From contig NZ_JAGQDG010000008.1 in the NCBI RefSeq assembly GCF_018069865.1, positions 124,001-188,000 of the forward strand: DNA of 64,000 bases, read 5' to 3'. Positions 1 through 9,023 of the stretch are shown here, in pieces (position 1 is the first letter of the stretch; the number at the start of each line of letters is the position of its first letter). The notes below the pieces were generated by a model. It searched no databases. It was not told the DNA's origin and saw nothing but the letters and a program-made list of their open reading frames with translations. Source of the DNA: Ideonella paludis (lineage in GTDB: Bacteria > Pseudomonadota > Gammaproteobacteria > Burkholderiales > Burkholderiaceae_C). Position numbers and translations under genes: made by a program.

Positions 1-921
1 GCCTTCATGCTGTTCCAGTATGTGGGCGATCCAGTCACCAACCTGTTGGGCCAAGATGCCACGCCCGAACAGCGAGAGCAACTTCGGCGTGATCTGGGTT
101 TGGATCAGCACTTTGTGGTTCAGTTTGCGAGCTTTGTCAGCAATGCTGTCCAGGGCGAGTTTGGGCTGAGCCTGCGCCAAGGGCGCAAAGTCTCGACCTT
201 GATCGCAGAGCGCTTCCCTGCAACCTTGGAGTTGGCAGCGGCAGCGGCCTTGATTGCCTTGGTGGTCGGCATTCCATTTGGTGTCTATGCGGCTCTGAAG
301 CGGGGCAATTGGCTCTCGCAGTTGCTGATGGGCTTGTCGCTGTTGGGCGTGTCTCTGCCCACCTTTCTCATCGGTATTTTGTTGATCTTGGTGTTTGCCG
401 TCTGGCTGACCTGGCTGCCCAGCTTCGGGCGTGGCGATGTGGTGAACCTGAGTGCCAATTGGACGACGGGTCTGCTCACCGCCGATGGATGGAAGCATCT
501 TTTGCTGCCCGCCATCACTTTGTCGGTGTATCAGTTGGCATTGATCATGCGGCTGGTACGTGCAGAGATGCTGGAGGTTTTGCGGGCGGACTACATCAAG
601 TTCGCTCGGGCACGCGGCTTGAGCAATCGGGTCGTCTACTTCGGCCATGCCTTGAAGAACACATTGGTGCCGGTGATGACCATCACGGGCTTGCAGTTGG
701 GTGGCTTGATTGCCTTTGCCATCATCACCGAGACGGTGTTTCAGTGGCCGGGCATGGGCTTGTTGTTCATCCAGGCGGTGCAGTTTGCAGACATCCCTGT
801 GATGGCCGCTTACCTGTGCCTCATCTCACTGATCTTTGTGCTGATCAATTTGGTGGTCGACTTGCTTTACTTCGCGGTCGACCCGCGCTTGCGCGTCGAG
901 CGCTCCGCAGCAGGCCATTGA
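1..921 (+). CDS. dppB: Peptide-type ABC transporter permease, DppB/OppB family (5' truncated)
   Basis: Inner-membrane permease of a binding-protein-dependent dipeptide/oligopeptide importer. The reading frame is open to the window edge. The visible N-terminus (GDPVTNLLG followed by QREQLRRDLGLD) matches the part of DppB just after its first membrane helix, so about 20-30 residues and the true start lie to the left. Several hydrophobic segments follow, then the EAA-type loop (YIKFARARGLSNRVVYFGHALKN) that contacts the ATPase. It heads a run dppB-dppC-dppD-dppF on the same strand. Dipeptide, glutathione or nickel specificity cannot be told from the permease, and the binding protein is outside the window. 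Confidence 0.9.
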   Translation, partial: AFMLFQYVGDPVTNLLGQDATPEQREQLRRDLGLDQHFVVQFASFVSNAVQGEFGLSLRQGRKVSTLIAERFPATLELAAAAALIALVVGIPFGVYAALKRGNWLSQLLMGLSLLGVSLPTFLIGILLILVFAVWLTWLPSFGRGDVVNLSANWTTGLLTADGWKHLLLPAITLSVYQLALIMRLVRAEMLEVLRADYIKFARARGLSNRVVYFGHALKNTLVPVMTITGLQLGGLIAFAIITETVFQWPGMGLLFIQAVQFADIPVMAAYLCLISLIFVLINLVVDLLYFAVDPRLRVERSAAGH

Positions 922-988
922 GCATCTGCTACCTCACCTCATTTCGGATCGCCCTCCGGCTGTCCCGTCTTCACCTCATACCTCTGCC

Positions 989-1930
989 ATGACCATCTCA
1001 CCATCCGCTGAGGCGGCTCCGCCAGGTGCCTTGGCTCGCTTTTTCGCAGGCGATGTTTGGTACAGCTTTTGCCGCTCTCCGGTGGCCATCGTGTCCGCGC
1101 TCATTGCGGGCATTTGTGTCATTTGCGCTGTGGGCGCGCCCTGGATCGCGCCACACAACCCGTTTGATCTGGCCACCTTAGACCTTTCGGACGCCCGCCT
1201 GCCACCCGCCTGGGAGGCCGATGGCAAGACCAAGTATTTGCTCGGGACGGACGACCAAGGGCGCGACATTTTGTCGGCCCTGATGTACGGGGCTCGCATC
1301 TCCTTGTTCGTCGGCTTGGCCGCCGTGGCGCTGTCCGTGACGATTGGGGTGTGCCTGGGCTTGCTCTCCGGCTTTGTGGGCGGCAAGACCGATGCTTTCA
1401 TCATGCGTGTCTGCGACGTGATGCTGTCCTTCCCGGCCATCTTGGTGGCCTTGCTGATTGACGGTGTGGGTCGGGCGCTGTTTCCCAATGCGCACGACAC
1501 ATTGGCTTTCACGGTGTTGGTCTTGGCAATCGCCCTGACAGGGTGGGTGAAGTACGCGCGCACCGTCCGCGGCTCGACCATGGTGGAGCGCAATAAAGAG
1601 TACGTGCAGGCGGCGCGCGTGATCGGCGTGGCGCCAGCCCGCATCATGTTGCGTCACGTGCTGCCCAATGTGTTGGGCCCCGTGCTGGTGCTGGCCACCA
1701 TCGATGTGGCCGCAGCGGTCATCATCGAGGCGACCTTGTCGTTTCTGGGTGTGGGCGTGCCACCCACCAGCCCCTCGCTGGGTACCTTGATTCGAGTCGG
1801 AAATGACTTTCTGTTCTCTGGCGAATGGTGGATCACCGTCTTCCCTGGGGGCATGTTGATGTTGATTGCCTTGAGCGTAAACCTGCTGGGTGACTGGCTG
1901 CGTGACGCCTTGAACCCCCGCCTGAGGTAA
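989..1930 (+). CDS. dppC: Peptide-type ABC transporter permease, DppC/OppC family
   Basis: Second inner-membrane permease of the importer, 313 residues, normal for DppC. After a cytoplasmic N-terminus there is a first membrane segment near residues 30-50, then the periplasmic stretch with LLGTDDQGRDILSALMYGAR, a hallmark of the DppC/OppC family. The EAA loop (EYVQAARVIGVAPARIMLRH) sits near residue 205 and the protein ends NPRLR, as is usual. It starts 67 bases after the dppB-like gene and ends 5 bases before the first ATPase gene, consistent with one transcript. Confidence 0.93.
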   Translation: MTISPSAEAAPPGALARFFAGDVWYSFCRSPVAIVSALIAGICVICAVGAPWIAPHNPFDLATLDLSDARLPPAWEADGKTKYLLGTDDQGRDILSALMYGARISLFVGLAAVALSVTIGVCLGLLSGFVGGKTDAFIMRVCDVMLSFPAILVALLIDGVGRALFPNAHDTLAFTVLVLAIALTGWVKYARTVRGSTMVERNKEYVQAARVIGVAPARIMLRHVLPNVLGPVLVLATIDVAAAVIIEATLSFLGVGVPPTSPSLGTLIRVGNDFLFSGEWWITVFPGGMLMLIALSVNLLGDWLRDALNPRLR

Positions 1931-1935
1931 GTGCC

Positions 1936-2916
1936 ATGACTGCGTTACTGGAAGTGAAGCACCTGCGGGTGGAGTTCCCCACGCGCCATGGCACCTTGCT
2001 GGCCCTAGATGACGTCTCTTTTGACATCGCGCCGGGCGAAATCCTGGGGGTGGTGGGTGAGTCGGGTGCGGGCAAGTCCCTGACTGGGGCCGCCATCATT
2101 GGCCTGCTGGAGCCACCTGGCCGAGTAGCCGACGGTGAGATTCGTCTCGATGGTCGTCGTATCGACAACCTGCCTTATGACGAGATGCGCAAGATTCGTG
2201 GTCGTCACATTGGCGCTATTTTTCAAGATCCGCTGACCTCACTCAATCCGCTCTATACGGTGGGGCGGCAGTTGATCGAGACCATTCAGACGCATTTGCC
2301 GCTGTCGGCCAGCGAGGCCCGCGAGCGTGCCATCGACCTGCTGCGCCAAACCGGCATACCCGCCCCCGAGGCGCGGGTAGACCAATTCCCCCATCAGTTC
2401 TCCGGCGGAATGCGCCAGCGGGTGGTGATAGCGCTGGCGCTGGCCGCTGAGCCACGCTTGATCGTGGCTGACGAGCCGACCACTGCTTTGGATGTGTCCA
2501 TTCAGGCGCAGATCATTGCGCTGTTGCGTCGCCTGGCCAAAGACAAGGGTGCGGCCGTGATGCTGGTGACCCACGACATGGGCGTGATTGCCGAGACTTG
2601 CGACCGCGTGGCAGTGATGTATGCCGGCCGTGTGGTTGAGGTCGGGCCGGTGCAGGCCGTCATCCACCATCCTGCTCACCCTTATACCCAAGGGCTGATG
2701 GGCTCTATTCCGGCCATGGATGACGACCGCGAGCGATTGCTCCAGATCGATGGCGCGATGCCCCGCCTGAATGCGATTCCCTCAGGTTGCGCTTTCAATC
2801 CACGCTGCGAAAAGGTGTTTCAGCGTTGCTGCGAAGAGCGTCCGAATCTCATGTCCGCAGGAGCGACCCAGGCTGCTTGCTGGCTTAACGAAAATAATCA
2901 GGAAGTCGCGTCATGA
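1936..2916 (+). CDS. dppD: Peptide ABC transporter ATP-binding protein, DppD/OppD family
   Basis: Cytoplasmic ATPase powering the dipeptide-type importer. Walker A GESGAGKS lies near residue 40, the signature SGGMRQRV near 155 and Walker [13 protein letters not shown] about 20 residues later. The C-terminal oligopeptide extension has the Cys-containing GCAFNPRC motif near residue 280, which in this family can hold an Fe-S cluster. Length 326 is typical. Its last codon overlaps the start of the next ATPase gene by four bases (ATGA), which suggests translational coupling. Confidence 0.94.
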   Translation: MTALLEVKHLRVEFPTRHGTLLALDDVSFDIAPGEILGVVGESGAGKSLTGAAIIGLLEPPGRVADGEIRLDGRRIDNLPYDEMRKIRGRHIGAIFQDPLTSLNPLYTVGRQLIETIQTHLPLSASEARERAIDLLRQTGIPAPEARVDQFPHQFSGGMRQRVVIALALAAEPRLIVADEPTTALDVSIQAQIIALLRRLAKDKGAAVMLVTHDMGVIAETCDRVAVMYAGRVVEVGPVQAVIHHPAHPYTQGLMGSIPAMDDDRERLLQIDGAMPRLNAIPSGCAFNPRCEKVFQRCCEERPNLMSAGATQAACWLNENNQEVAS

Positions 2917-3905
2917 CAGCATTGGTCGAGGTCAAAGGCCTGAGCAAGGTGTTTGACGTGTCAGCGCCTTGGTTGAACCGTGTGGTGGAGGGCAAGCCTC
3001 GCCAGTTTGTCCACGCCGTAGATGGCGTGAGTTTCGAGATTGAGCGTGGCAAGACATTGGCGCTGGTCGGCGAGTCGGGCTGCGGCAAGAGCACTGTGGC
3101 TCGTCTGCTCGTGGGCTTGTATGGGCCGACGGCTGGTGAGGTGCGCTTTGATGGCGAGGACACCGCCGCGGTGCTGAAGTCCCCACGAGCACGGGCGTTG
3201 CGCAAACGCATGCAGATGATCTTCCAAGATCCGTATGCCAGCCTGAATCCCCGTTGGCGCGTGCGTGACATCGTGGGGGAGCCTTTGCGCGAGCATGGCT
3301 TGATCAGCGACGCGGGCGGCATTGAAGACAAGGTGGCGGACCTTCTTCAATCGGTGGGCTTGGCTGCTGCTGATGTGCAGAAGTTTCCGCATCAGTTTTC
3401 GGGTGGACAGCGTCAGCGCATCTCCATTGCCCGCGCGCTGGCCACCCAGCCTGAGTTCTTGGTCTGCGACGAGCCGACTTCGGCGCTCGATGTCTCGGTG
3501 CAGGCGCAAGTCTTGAACATCATGAAAGACTTGCAGCGCGAACGGGGTCTGACTTACTTGTTCATCTCCCACAACTTGGCTGTCGTTCGCCATGTGGCCG
3601 ATGAAGTCGGTGTGATGTACTTGGGGCGTTTGGTTGAGCAGGCGCCGAAGCGGCAGTTGTTTGAGGCGCCGCGCCACCCCTACACGCGCATGTTGCTGGA
3701 TGCCATTCCCGACATTCAAATGACGGGGCGGGCGCGCACGCCGGTGCAAGGGGAAGTGCCCAATCCGCTCAATCCGCCCACGGGATGCGCCTTTCACCCA
3801 CGCTGCCCCCACGCCAATGCGCGGTGCTCCTCGGAGCGTCCAGAGCTTCGCACCATCGGCGGCATTCGCGTGTCTTGCCACGCTGTCGAAGAAGGGCGCC
3901 TTTGA
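2913..3905 (+). CDS. dppF: Peptide ABC transporter ATP-binding protein, DppF/OppF family
   Basis: Second ATPase of the heterodimer, 330 residues. Walker A is GESGCGKST, the signature is [15 protein letters not shown] and Walker B is [16 protein letters not shown]-terminal [11 protein letters not shown] Cys motif follows. The DppF subfamily is favoured because it lies last in the operon and has the N-terminal insertion [16 protein letters not shown] between the first strand and Walker A. The operon appears to end here: the next gene is on the opposite strand, and no T-rich terminator is visible downstream. Confidence 0.93.
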   Translation: MTALVEVKGLSKVFDVSAPWLNRVVEGKPRQFVHAVDGVSFEIERGKTLALVGESGCGKSTVARLLVGLYGPTAGEVRFDGEDTAAVLKSPRARALRKRMQMIFQDPYASLNPRWRVRDIVGEPLREHGLISDAGGIEDKVADLLQSVGLAAADVQKFPHQFSGGQRQRISIARALATQPEFLVCDEPTSALDVSVQAQVLNIMKDLQRERGLTYLFISHNLAVVRHVADEVGVMYLGRLVEQAPKRQLFEAPRHPYTRMLLDAIPDIQMTGRARTPVQGEVPNPLNPPTGCAFHPRCPHANARCSSERPELRTIGGIRVSCHAVEEGRL

Positions 3906-3992
3906 ACGTGTTGCCGCAGGCTTCTACCCACCGTTAGCGCTGTGTGTGCTTGGCGACAAGCACTCAAGCCTCACTGAGAGGCCGCTGGGGCA

Positions 3993-4220
3993 TCAGCGTG
4001 CAGGGGCCGCTGATGCGGCCGATGCTGGTGATGCTGACGGGGTGGGGGCGGGCATCACCAGCGGCCCGCGTTGCCCACACGCTTGCAAGAGACCGACCAA
4101 CAGGCCTACCGCCGCCACCCGGCTCCACAGCCGTGCCGGGCGCGGCCGGCACTGGAAGCCCCCGTTCGGTAAGGGGCTGTGCGAGGGCACCACTACACTT
4201 CGGCTTTGATCGATATGCAT
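3993..4220 (-). CDS. lptM: LptM-like small lipoprotein (YifL family)
   Basis: Small outer-membrane lipoprotein. LptM in E. coli assists assembly of the LptD/LptE lipopolysaccharide translocon. The family signature is present: a hydrophobic stretch (AAVGLLVGLLQAC) ending in the lipid-modified Cys, followed at once by GQRGPLVMP. The remaining tail is Pro/Ala/Ser rich. The start is uncertain. The ATG at 4220 gives a long N-terminus; GTG codons at 4190 and 4118 are alternatives, but the last would remove the Arg-rich n-region. It is divergent from cyaY, as in many proteobacteria. The lysA/dapF genes that usually follow lptM are missing, and dppF lies downstream instead. Confidence 0.75.
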   Translation of the reverse strand: MHIDQSRSVVVPSHSPLPNGGFQCRPRPARLWSRVAAVGLLVGLLQACGQRGPLVMPAPTPSASPASAASAAPAR

Positions 4221-4238
4221 TGCCGGATTCTACTGACC

Positions 4239-4598
4239 ATGACCACGCCTGAATTGAGTGACGCCGACTATCAGCGATACGCCCATGCGACCTTGTCCGC
4301 CGTTGAAAAGCAGTGCGATGCCTGGCTCGATCAAGATGTGATTGATGTGGACACGCACCGCAGCGGTGGCTTGCTGGAATTGGCCTTTCCCAATGGCAGC
4401 AAAATCATTCTCAACACACAGCCGCCTCTGAAGGAGCTGTGGCTGGCCGCACGTGGCGGAGGTTTTCACTTCCGTTGGAGTGAGGGTCAGTGGGTGGACA
4501 CCCGAGATGGGCAAGGTTTGATGCATTGCCTGTCGCACCACGCCAGTCAGCAAGCCGGCATGCCTTTGCGCTTTGCAATGGATGCGACCGCCGCCTAA
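4239..4598 (+). CDS. cyaY: Iron-sulfur cluster assembly protein CyaY (frataxin)
   Basis: Frataxin homologue of 119 residues. In bacteria it binds iron and modulates the cysteine desulfurase in Fe-S assembly. The acidic N-terminal helix (ELSDADYQRYAHATLSAVEKQ) is followed by the frataxin sheet with WLAARGGGFHFRW and the C-terminal helix. An upstream in-frame ATG at 4179 would add 20 unconserved residues and run into the lptM promoter region, so the ATG at 4239 is preferred. It converges on mrcA, with a 78-base gap that holds a short hairpin. Confidence 0.92.
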   Translation: MTTPELSDADYQRYAHATLSAVEKQCDAWLDQDVIDVDTHRSGGLLELAFPNGSKIILNTQPPLKELWLAARGGGFHFRWSEGQWVDTRDGQGLMHCLSHHASQQAGMPLRFAMDATAA

Positions 4599-4645
4599 GG
4601 ACGCAGTTACTGAGCTGCCAACCAGCGTGGCTGCTTCGACCAGGG

Positions 4646-4665
4646 GCAAGCCCGACGAGGCTTGC
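4646..4665. terminator. Hairpin between convergent cyaY and mrcA
   Basis: Perfect 7-base inverted repeat (GCAAGCC / GGCTTGC) around a 6-base loop in the gap between the two convergent genes. No T-run follows on either strand, so if it terminates transcription it is weak or acts only as a 3'-end stem. The call rests on position and symmetry alone. Confidence 0.3.
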
Positions 4666-4676
4666 ATCCGCCAGAC

Positions 4677-7046
4677 TCAGCGGAAGAGATCAAGAATGCT
4701 CTTCTTTTCCTCATCAGACGGTGCCTGAGGCACTGCGGCGGCATCCTCCAAGCCCACGCTGCTCACACCTCTGCCGGGGCTGTACTCCTCGTAGTACCAC
4801 TCTCCACCGACATTCACTACGCCCTCGGCCGGCGTCATCTCTACGATGGGTGTGTTTTTCAGCGCATGGCTCATGAAGTCGATCCACACCGGCAGCGACA
4901 GGCCGCCACCGGTTTCGCGATCACCCAGCTTGCGTGGGTTGTCGTAGCCGATCCAGACAATCGCTGCCAATGAGGGGTGGTAGCCCGCGAACCAAGCGTC
5001 CATCGAGTCATTGGTCGTACCCGTTTTGCCGAATACATCATTGCGCTTGAGTGTGGCTTGAGCGCGCGCAGCGGTGCCGGAGCGGGTGACCTCTTGCAAG
5101 AGGCTGCTCATCACAAAGGCATTGCGTGCATCGATCACGCGCTGGCTCTCATCTGGCGGCGCAAAGCTGGCCTCATGAAGCGGCTTGCCGCGGCTGTCGG
5201 TAATGCGGGCGATCAAGACGGGGTTGACGCGGTAGCCGCCGTTAGCAAACACCGCGTAACCCGTCGCCATTTGCATCGGAGTGACCGAGCCAGCGCCCAG
5301 CGCCATGGTCAAGTAGGGGTCATGCTTGTCGCGGTCGAACCCAAAGCGAGCGATCCAGTCACGAGCCGGATTAACGCCCACGGCCTGCAACACGCGGATC
5401 GAGACCATGTTCTTGGACTTGGCGAGGGCGCGTCGCAAAGACATGGGCCCGTCAAAGTGACCGTCATAGTTTTTGGGCTCCCAGGGTTGGCTGCCTGTGC
5501 TGCCAGCGTCAAAGAACAAGGGCGCGTCGTTAACCACGGTGGCCGGTGTAAAACCCTTTTCTAATGCAGCAGAGTAGATAAAGGGCTTGAAGCTGGAGCC
5601 GGGTTGTCGCCAGGCTTGGGTGACGTGGTTGAACTTGTTCTTGGCAAAGTCAAATCCGCCCACCAAGGCGCGAATGGCACCCGTCTGCGGTTCAACCGCG
5701 ACAAATGCACCTTCGACCTCTGGCTGCTGGGTAATGAACCAATCACCCTTCGCATTCTTGATGACTCGAATGACTGCGCCGCGCCGGATTTGTATCTTGG
5801 GGTCTGCGTTGGCACTCAAGCCAGATGTTGCAGCCTTCAATCCGTCGCCCGTCATGGTCACTTGCTCGCCGGAGGGGAGGGCTGCGACGACTTTGCGCGG
5901 GGAGGCTTCCAACACCAGCGCCGCCTTCAATTCATCGTTGTCAGGATGCTCGGCCAGAACCTCCGCAATGCGCTGATCCAAAGCCTTGCTATCGGCGGGC
6001 AGCGCGGCATAAGCCGACGGACCGCGATAGGCCTGCCGGCGCTCGTAATCCATCAGGCCCTTGCGGAGCGCCCGGTAGGCGGCCATTTGATCGCCAGAGT
6101 TGACGGTCAAGTAAACCTGAAGCCCCCGCGTGTAGGTTTCTGCGCCGTACTGGCCGAACACCAGTTGACGCGCGGCCTCGGCCACGTACTCAGCGTGCAC
6201 AGGGACGTTGGTCGGCTCTTTGTACTTCAAGACTTCCGCTTTGGCTTGAGCATGTTGCTCTGGGCTGATGAAGCGGTTCTCCAGCATCCGATCGATGATG
6301 TATTGCTGCCTCAGCGTGGCACGCTTAGGGTTGGCGATCGGGTTATAGGCTGAAGGCGCTTTCGGCAGGCCAGCCAACATGGCTGCTTCGGCAATCGAGA
6401 TATCTTTAAGAGGTTTTCCAAAATAAATCTCGCTGGCCGCCGCAAAGCCATGAGCTCTCTGACCCAGATAGATCTGGTTCATGTAGAGCTCCAAAATCTG
6501 TGGCTTTGTCAGTTGGCTTTCGATTTTCAAGGCCAACAAGACTTCATAAAGCTTTCGGGTGACCGTCTTTTCCGTGGACAGGTAAAAGTTTCGCGCCACC
6601 TGCATGGTGATCGTCGATGCGCCTTGACTTCCCATGGACCCAAACTGTGCGACGCCCGCGCGGATCACGCCCAAGTAGTCGACACCGCTGTGTTCATAGA
6701 AGCGGGAGTCCTCAATGGACAAGACCGCCTCTTGCATGACTTTGGGAATCTCATGAATGGGAGTAAAGCGACGGCGTTCGTCCCCGTACTCGCCTAACAG
6801 CAAGCCGTCTGCGGAATAGATGCGCAAGGGCAGCTTCGGCTGATAGTCTGTGACAGAGCTGAGTTCGGGCAGGTTGGGATACGCCACTGCCAAAGCCAAG
6901 CCTGCGCAAATAATCACCATCACCACCAGGGCCAGCGCAAGGCCGAGGAGTCTCCCCATAAACCTCAGGAGGTGTCCAAACAGCCCAAGGGCGGGACCCT
7001 CGCGGCGAGGTGAAGTGGCTTCTTGTTCTGAATCGATGGCGCTCAT
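4677..7046 (-). CDS. mrcA: Penicillin-binding protein 1A, bifunctional peptidoglycan synthase
   Basis: Class A PBP of 789 residues that polymerises glycan strands and cross-links peptides at the inner membrane. A short cytoplasmic tail and one membrane helix (about residues 30-55) precede the glycosyltransferase domain, where the catalytic Glu is in EDSRFYEH and a second motif reads GASTITMQVARN. An insert domain rich in beta structure follows, as in Gram-negative PBP1A. The transpeptidase domain has the nucleophile motif GSSFKPF, then SKN and KTGTTN. The gene is divergent from pilM across 272 bases, the usual gamma/betaproteobacterial arrangement. The start ATG lies 24 bases downstream of a perfect TATAAT. 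Confidence 0.96.
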   Translation of the reverse strand: MSAIDSEQEATSPRREGPALGLFGHLLRFMGRLLGLALALVVMVIICAGLALAVAYPNLPELSSVTDYQPKLPLRIYSADGLLLGEYGDERRRFTPIHEIPKVMQEAVLSIEDSRFYEHSGVDYLGVIRAGVAQFGSMGSQGASTITMQVARNFYLSTEKTVTRKLYEVLLALKIESQLTKPQILELYMNQIYLGQRAHGFAAASEIYFGKPLKDISIAEAAMLAGLPKAPSAYNPIANPKRATLRQQYIIDRMLENRFISPEQHAQAKAEVLKYKEPTNVPVHAEYVAEAARQLVFGQYGAETYTRGLQVYLTVNSGDQMAAYRALRKGLMDYERRQAYRGPSAYAALPADSKALDQRIAEVLAEHPDNDELKAALVLEASPRKVVAALPSGEQVTMTGDGLKAATSGLSANADPKIQIRRGAVIRVIKNAKGDWFITQQPEVEGAFVAVEPQTGAIRALVGGFDFAKNKFNHVTQAWRQPGSSFKPFIYSAALEKGFTPATVVNDAPLFFDAGSTGSQPWEPKNYDGHFDGPMSLRRALAKSKNMVSIRVLQAVGVNPARDWIARFGFDRDKHDPYLTMALGAGSVTPMQMATGYAVFANGGYRVNPVLIARITDSRGKPLHEASFAPPDESQRVIDARNAFVMSSLLQEVTRSGTAARAQATLKRNDVFGKTGTTNDSMDAWFAGYHPSLAAIVWIGYDNPRKLGDRETGGGLSLPVWIDFMSHALKNTPIVEMTPAEGVVNVGGEWYYEEYSPGRGVSSVGLEDAAAVPQAPSDEEKKSILDLFR

Positions 7047-7069
7047 GGGGACCTTGGCGGGTGTGCCTG

Positions 7070-7075
7070 ATTATA
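7070..7075 (-). promoter_or_regulatory. -10 box of the mrcA promoter
   Basis: The minus strand reads TATAAT here, an exact sigma70 -10 hexamer, 24 bases upstream of the mrcA start. No good -35 hexamer is visible 16-18 bases further up, where the sequence is GC-rich. The promoter may be weak, or may depend on an activator or an upstream element. The pilM operon promoter must lie in the same 272-base gap, but I could not place it with confidence. Confidence 0.45.
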
Positions 7076-7318
7076 GGAAGCGCCATTCAGCCCGGCCGAT
7101 AGGCTGTGATGCATTTCGCAAAGTCCGCACTCCCGTTGTGGAACTTGGTGCAACCTCTTGTAACCTGAGGCTCTTCTCAAGCCAATGCGTGTTTGAATGA
7201 CAACGGCAAAGACGGAAGGACCCCTGTATTTCAGTGGTCTCTCAATGGTCTTGCTGATACGATTGAAGTGATTTCTTAACTTGCGTCGCGCTTCGCGGCG
7301 TCTTTGGAGCCTTGTCGC

Positions 7319-8398
7319 GTGGGTTTTCTTGATCGCCTGCTAGGCCGTGGACATCCTCAGATGATCGGGTTGGACATCAGCTCCTCCAGCGTCAAGCTGG
7401 TGGAGTTGAGTCGATCTGCCTCTGGGGAGATGGTGCTTGAGCGTTTGGCCAGTGAACCCTTTGAGAAGGGGTGGATCGTCGACGGCCAAATTGAGAAATT
7501 TGACGAGGTCGCCGATGCGGTCCGCCGAGTCGTCAGCCGAAGCGGAACGCGCACCCGGCAAGTGGTCATGGCGATGCCTCAATCGGCCGTTATCACCAAG
7601 AAAATCGTGCTTCCTGACGGCTTGCGGGAAGAGGAAATGGAGATGCAGGTGGAGTCAGAAGCCCACCAATACATTCCGTTTTCGCTGGACGAAGTGAGTC
7701 TAGATTTCTGTGTCATCGGCCCCAACGCCACCTCTCCTGGCGATGTCGATGTCTTGATCGCAGCCTCCAGAAAAGACCGCGTCCAGGATCGCCAAGGTCT
7801 GGCTGAAGCGGCTGGTTTGACGCCAACGGTGTTGGACATTGAGTCGCACGCCTCTCGTCTGGCCATTGGGCGCATCATTGCGGCTCTACCCGAACAGGGG
7901 AAAGACGCTCTTGTGGCGCTGTTTGAAATCGGTGCCGACACCACCAGCCTCAAAGTGTTGCGCGAAGACGAGATGCTCTACGATCGCGACCAGTCTTTCG
8001 GCGGCTCTCAACTGACGCAATTGATTTCTCGCCAATACGGTTTTTCGTACGAAGAGGCCGAGCAAAAGAAAATCAGCGGTGATTTGCCAGAGGATTACGA
8101 AGTCACGCTGCTCACACCTTTTGTGGATAGTTTGGCGCACGAGATTGGTCGTGCGCTGCAATACTTTTTCACCAGTACGCCGCACCACAAGGTTCACTAT
8201 GTGATGCTGGCGGGTGGCGCCGCATCCATGCCGGGTCTGCGGGAGAAGGTGAAGGAGGTTACTGGTTTTGCCTCCAAAGTGGTCAATCCCTTTGAAAATA
8301 TGAAGCTGGGCTCTTCGGTTCGAGAAGCCAAGCTGCGCCGTGAGGCTCCGTCTTATCTGACGGCCTGCGGACTGGCCATGCGGAGATTTGTGCAGTGA
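7319..8398 (+). CDS. pilM: Type IV pilus assembly protein PilM
   Basis: Cytoplasmic actin-like (FtsA fold) protein that binds the N-terminal tail of PilN and couples the pilus motor to the envelope alignment complex. The nucleotide-binding motif IGLDISSSSVKLVELS is near the N-terminus and an LAGGAASMPGL motif near the C-terminus. A GTG start at 7319 is chosen: a GGAG lies 9 bases upstream and the product then starts VGFLDRLLGR, as in other PilM proteins. A TTG at 7304 would add five residues but would overlap that ribosome site. It is the first gene of pilMNOPQ and its stop overlaps the GTG of pilN. Confidence 0.95.
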   Translation: MGFLDRLLGRGHPQMIGLDISSSSVKLVELSRSASGEMVLERLASEPFEKGWIVDGQIEKFDEVADAVRRVVSRSGTRTRQVVMAMPQSAVITKKIVLPDGLREEEMEMQVESEAHQYIPFSLDEVSLDFCVIGPNATSPGDVDVLIAASRKDRVQDRQGLAEAAGLTPTVLDIESHASRLAIGRIIAALPEQGKDALVALFEIGADTTSLKVLREDEMLYDRDQSFGGSQLTQLISRQYGFSYEEAEQKKISGDLPEDYEVTLLTPFVDSLAHEIGRALQYFFTSTPHHKVHYVMLAGGAASMPGLREKVKEVTGFASKVVNPFENMKLGSSVREAKLRREAPSYLTACGLAMRRFVQ

Positions 8399-9015
8399 TT
8401 TTGATCAACCTGCTTCCCCATAGAGAAGTCAAACGGCAAGAACGCAAGCGTGCGTTCTTTTCAGCTTTGGCGCTGGCCGGTTTGGTGGGCATGGCGTTAG
8501 TGGTGGTGTGGTATGCGGTTATTCAACAGCTCTCATCGTCCCAGCAGGCCAGAAACCGGTTTCTTTCTGCAGAGATAAAAACCCTGGATGCTCAAATCAA
8601 AGACATTGCTTCTTTAAAGAGCGATATTGACGGTTTGAAGGCCAGGCAACAGGCGGTTGAAGATTTGCAGACTGACCGAAACGTTCCTGTGTACCTGATG
8701 AACGAGTTGGTGAAACAGACACCGGAGGGTGTTTATCTCACCTCGATCAGGCAGGCGGACAACATTGTCACGGTCACGGGGATGTCCCAGACCAACGAAC
8801 GCGTGTCCGAGATGCTGCGCAATACTGCCTACAACTCGGCTTGGTTGGAGCGCCCAGAGCTGATTGAGATTAAGGCGGCACCGACTCAAGGCCGCGACCC
8901 CAGAAGGCTGTTTGACTTTTCCATGCGCTTGACGATCAAGCGTCCGCAATCGATCCTTGGGGCCGCCAGTGGCGCATCTGCACCCAAGAATCCGGCGACC
9001 GGCAAGGGAGCCTGA
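8395..9015 (+). CDS. pilN: Type IV pilus assembly protein PilN
   Basis: Bitopic inner-membrane protein. The N-terminal ILINLLPHRE is the conserved PilM-binding motif (INLLP). One membrane helix follows at about residues 22-45, then a periplasmic coiled coil and a ferredoxin-like domain that dimerises with PilO. The GTG start overlaps the pilM stop (GTGA). Length 206 is normal. The tail after residue 185 is Ala/Ser rich and probably disordered. Confidence 0.94.
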   Translation: MILINLLPHREVKRQERKRAFFSALALAGLVGMALVVVWYAVIQQLSSSQQARNRFLSAEIKTLDAQIKDIASLKSDIDGLKARQQAVEDLQTDRNVPVYLMNELVKQTPEGVYLTSIRQADNIVTVTGMSQTNERVSEMLRNTAYNSAWLERPELIEIKAAPTQGRDPRRLFDFSMRLTIKRPQSILGAASGASAPKNPATGKGA

Positions 9016-9023
9016 GGCGAGTC

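Noticed and set aside
7201-7318. Promoter for pilM operon (candidate TTGCTG and TCTTAA)
   Set aside because: The -10 match is only about half of the consensus; I could not choose between several equally poor candidates.
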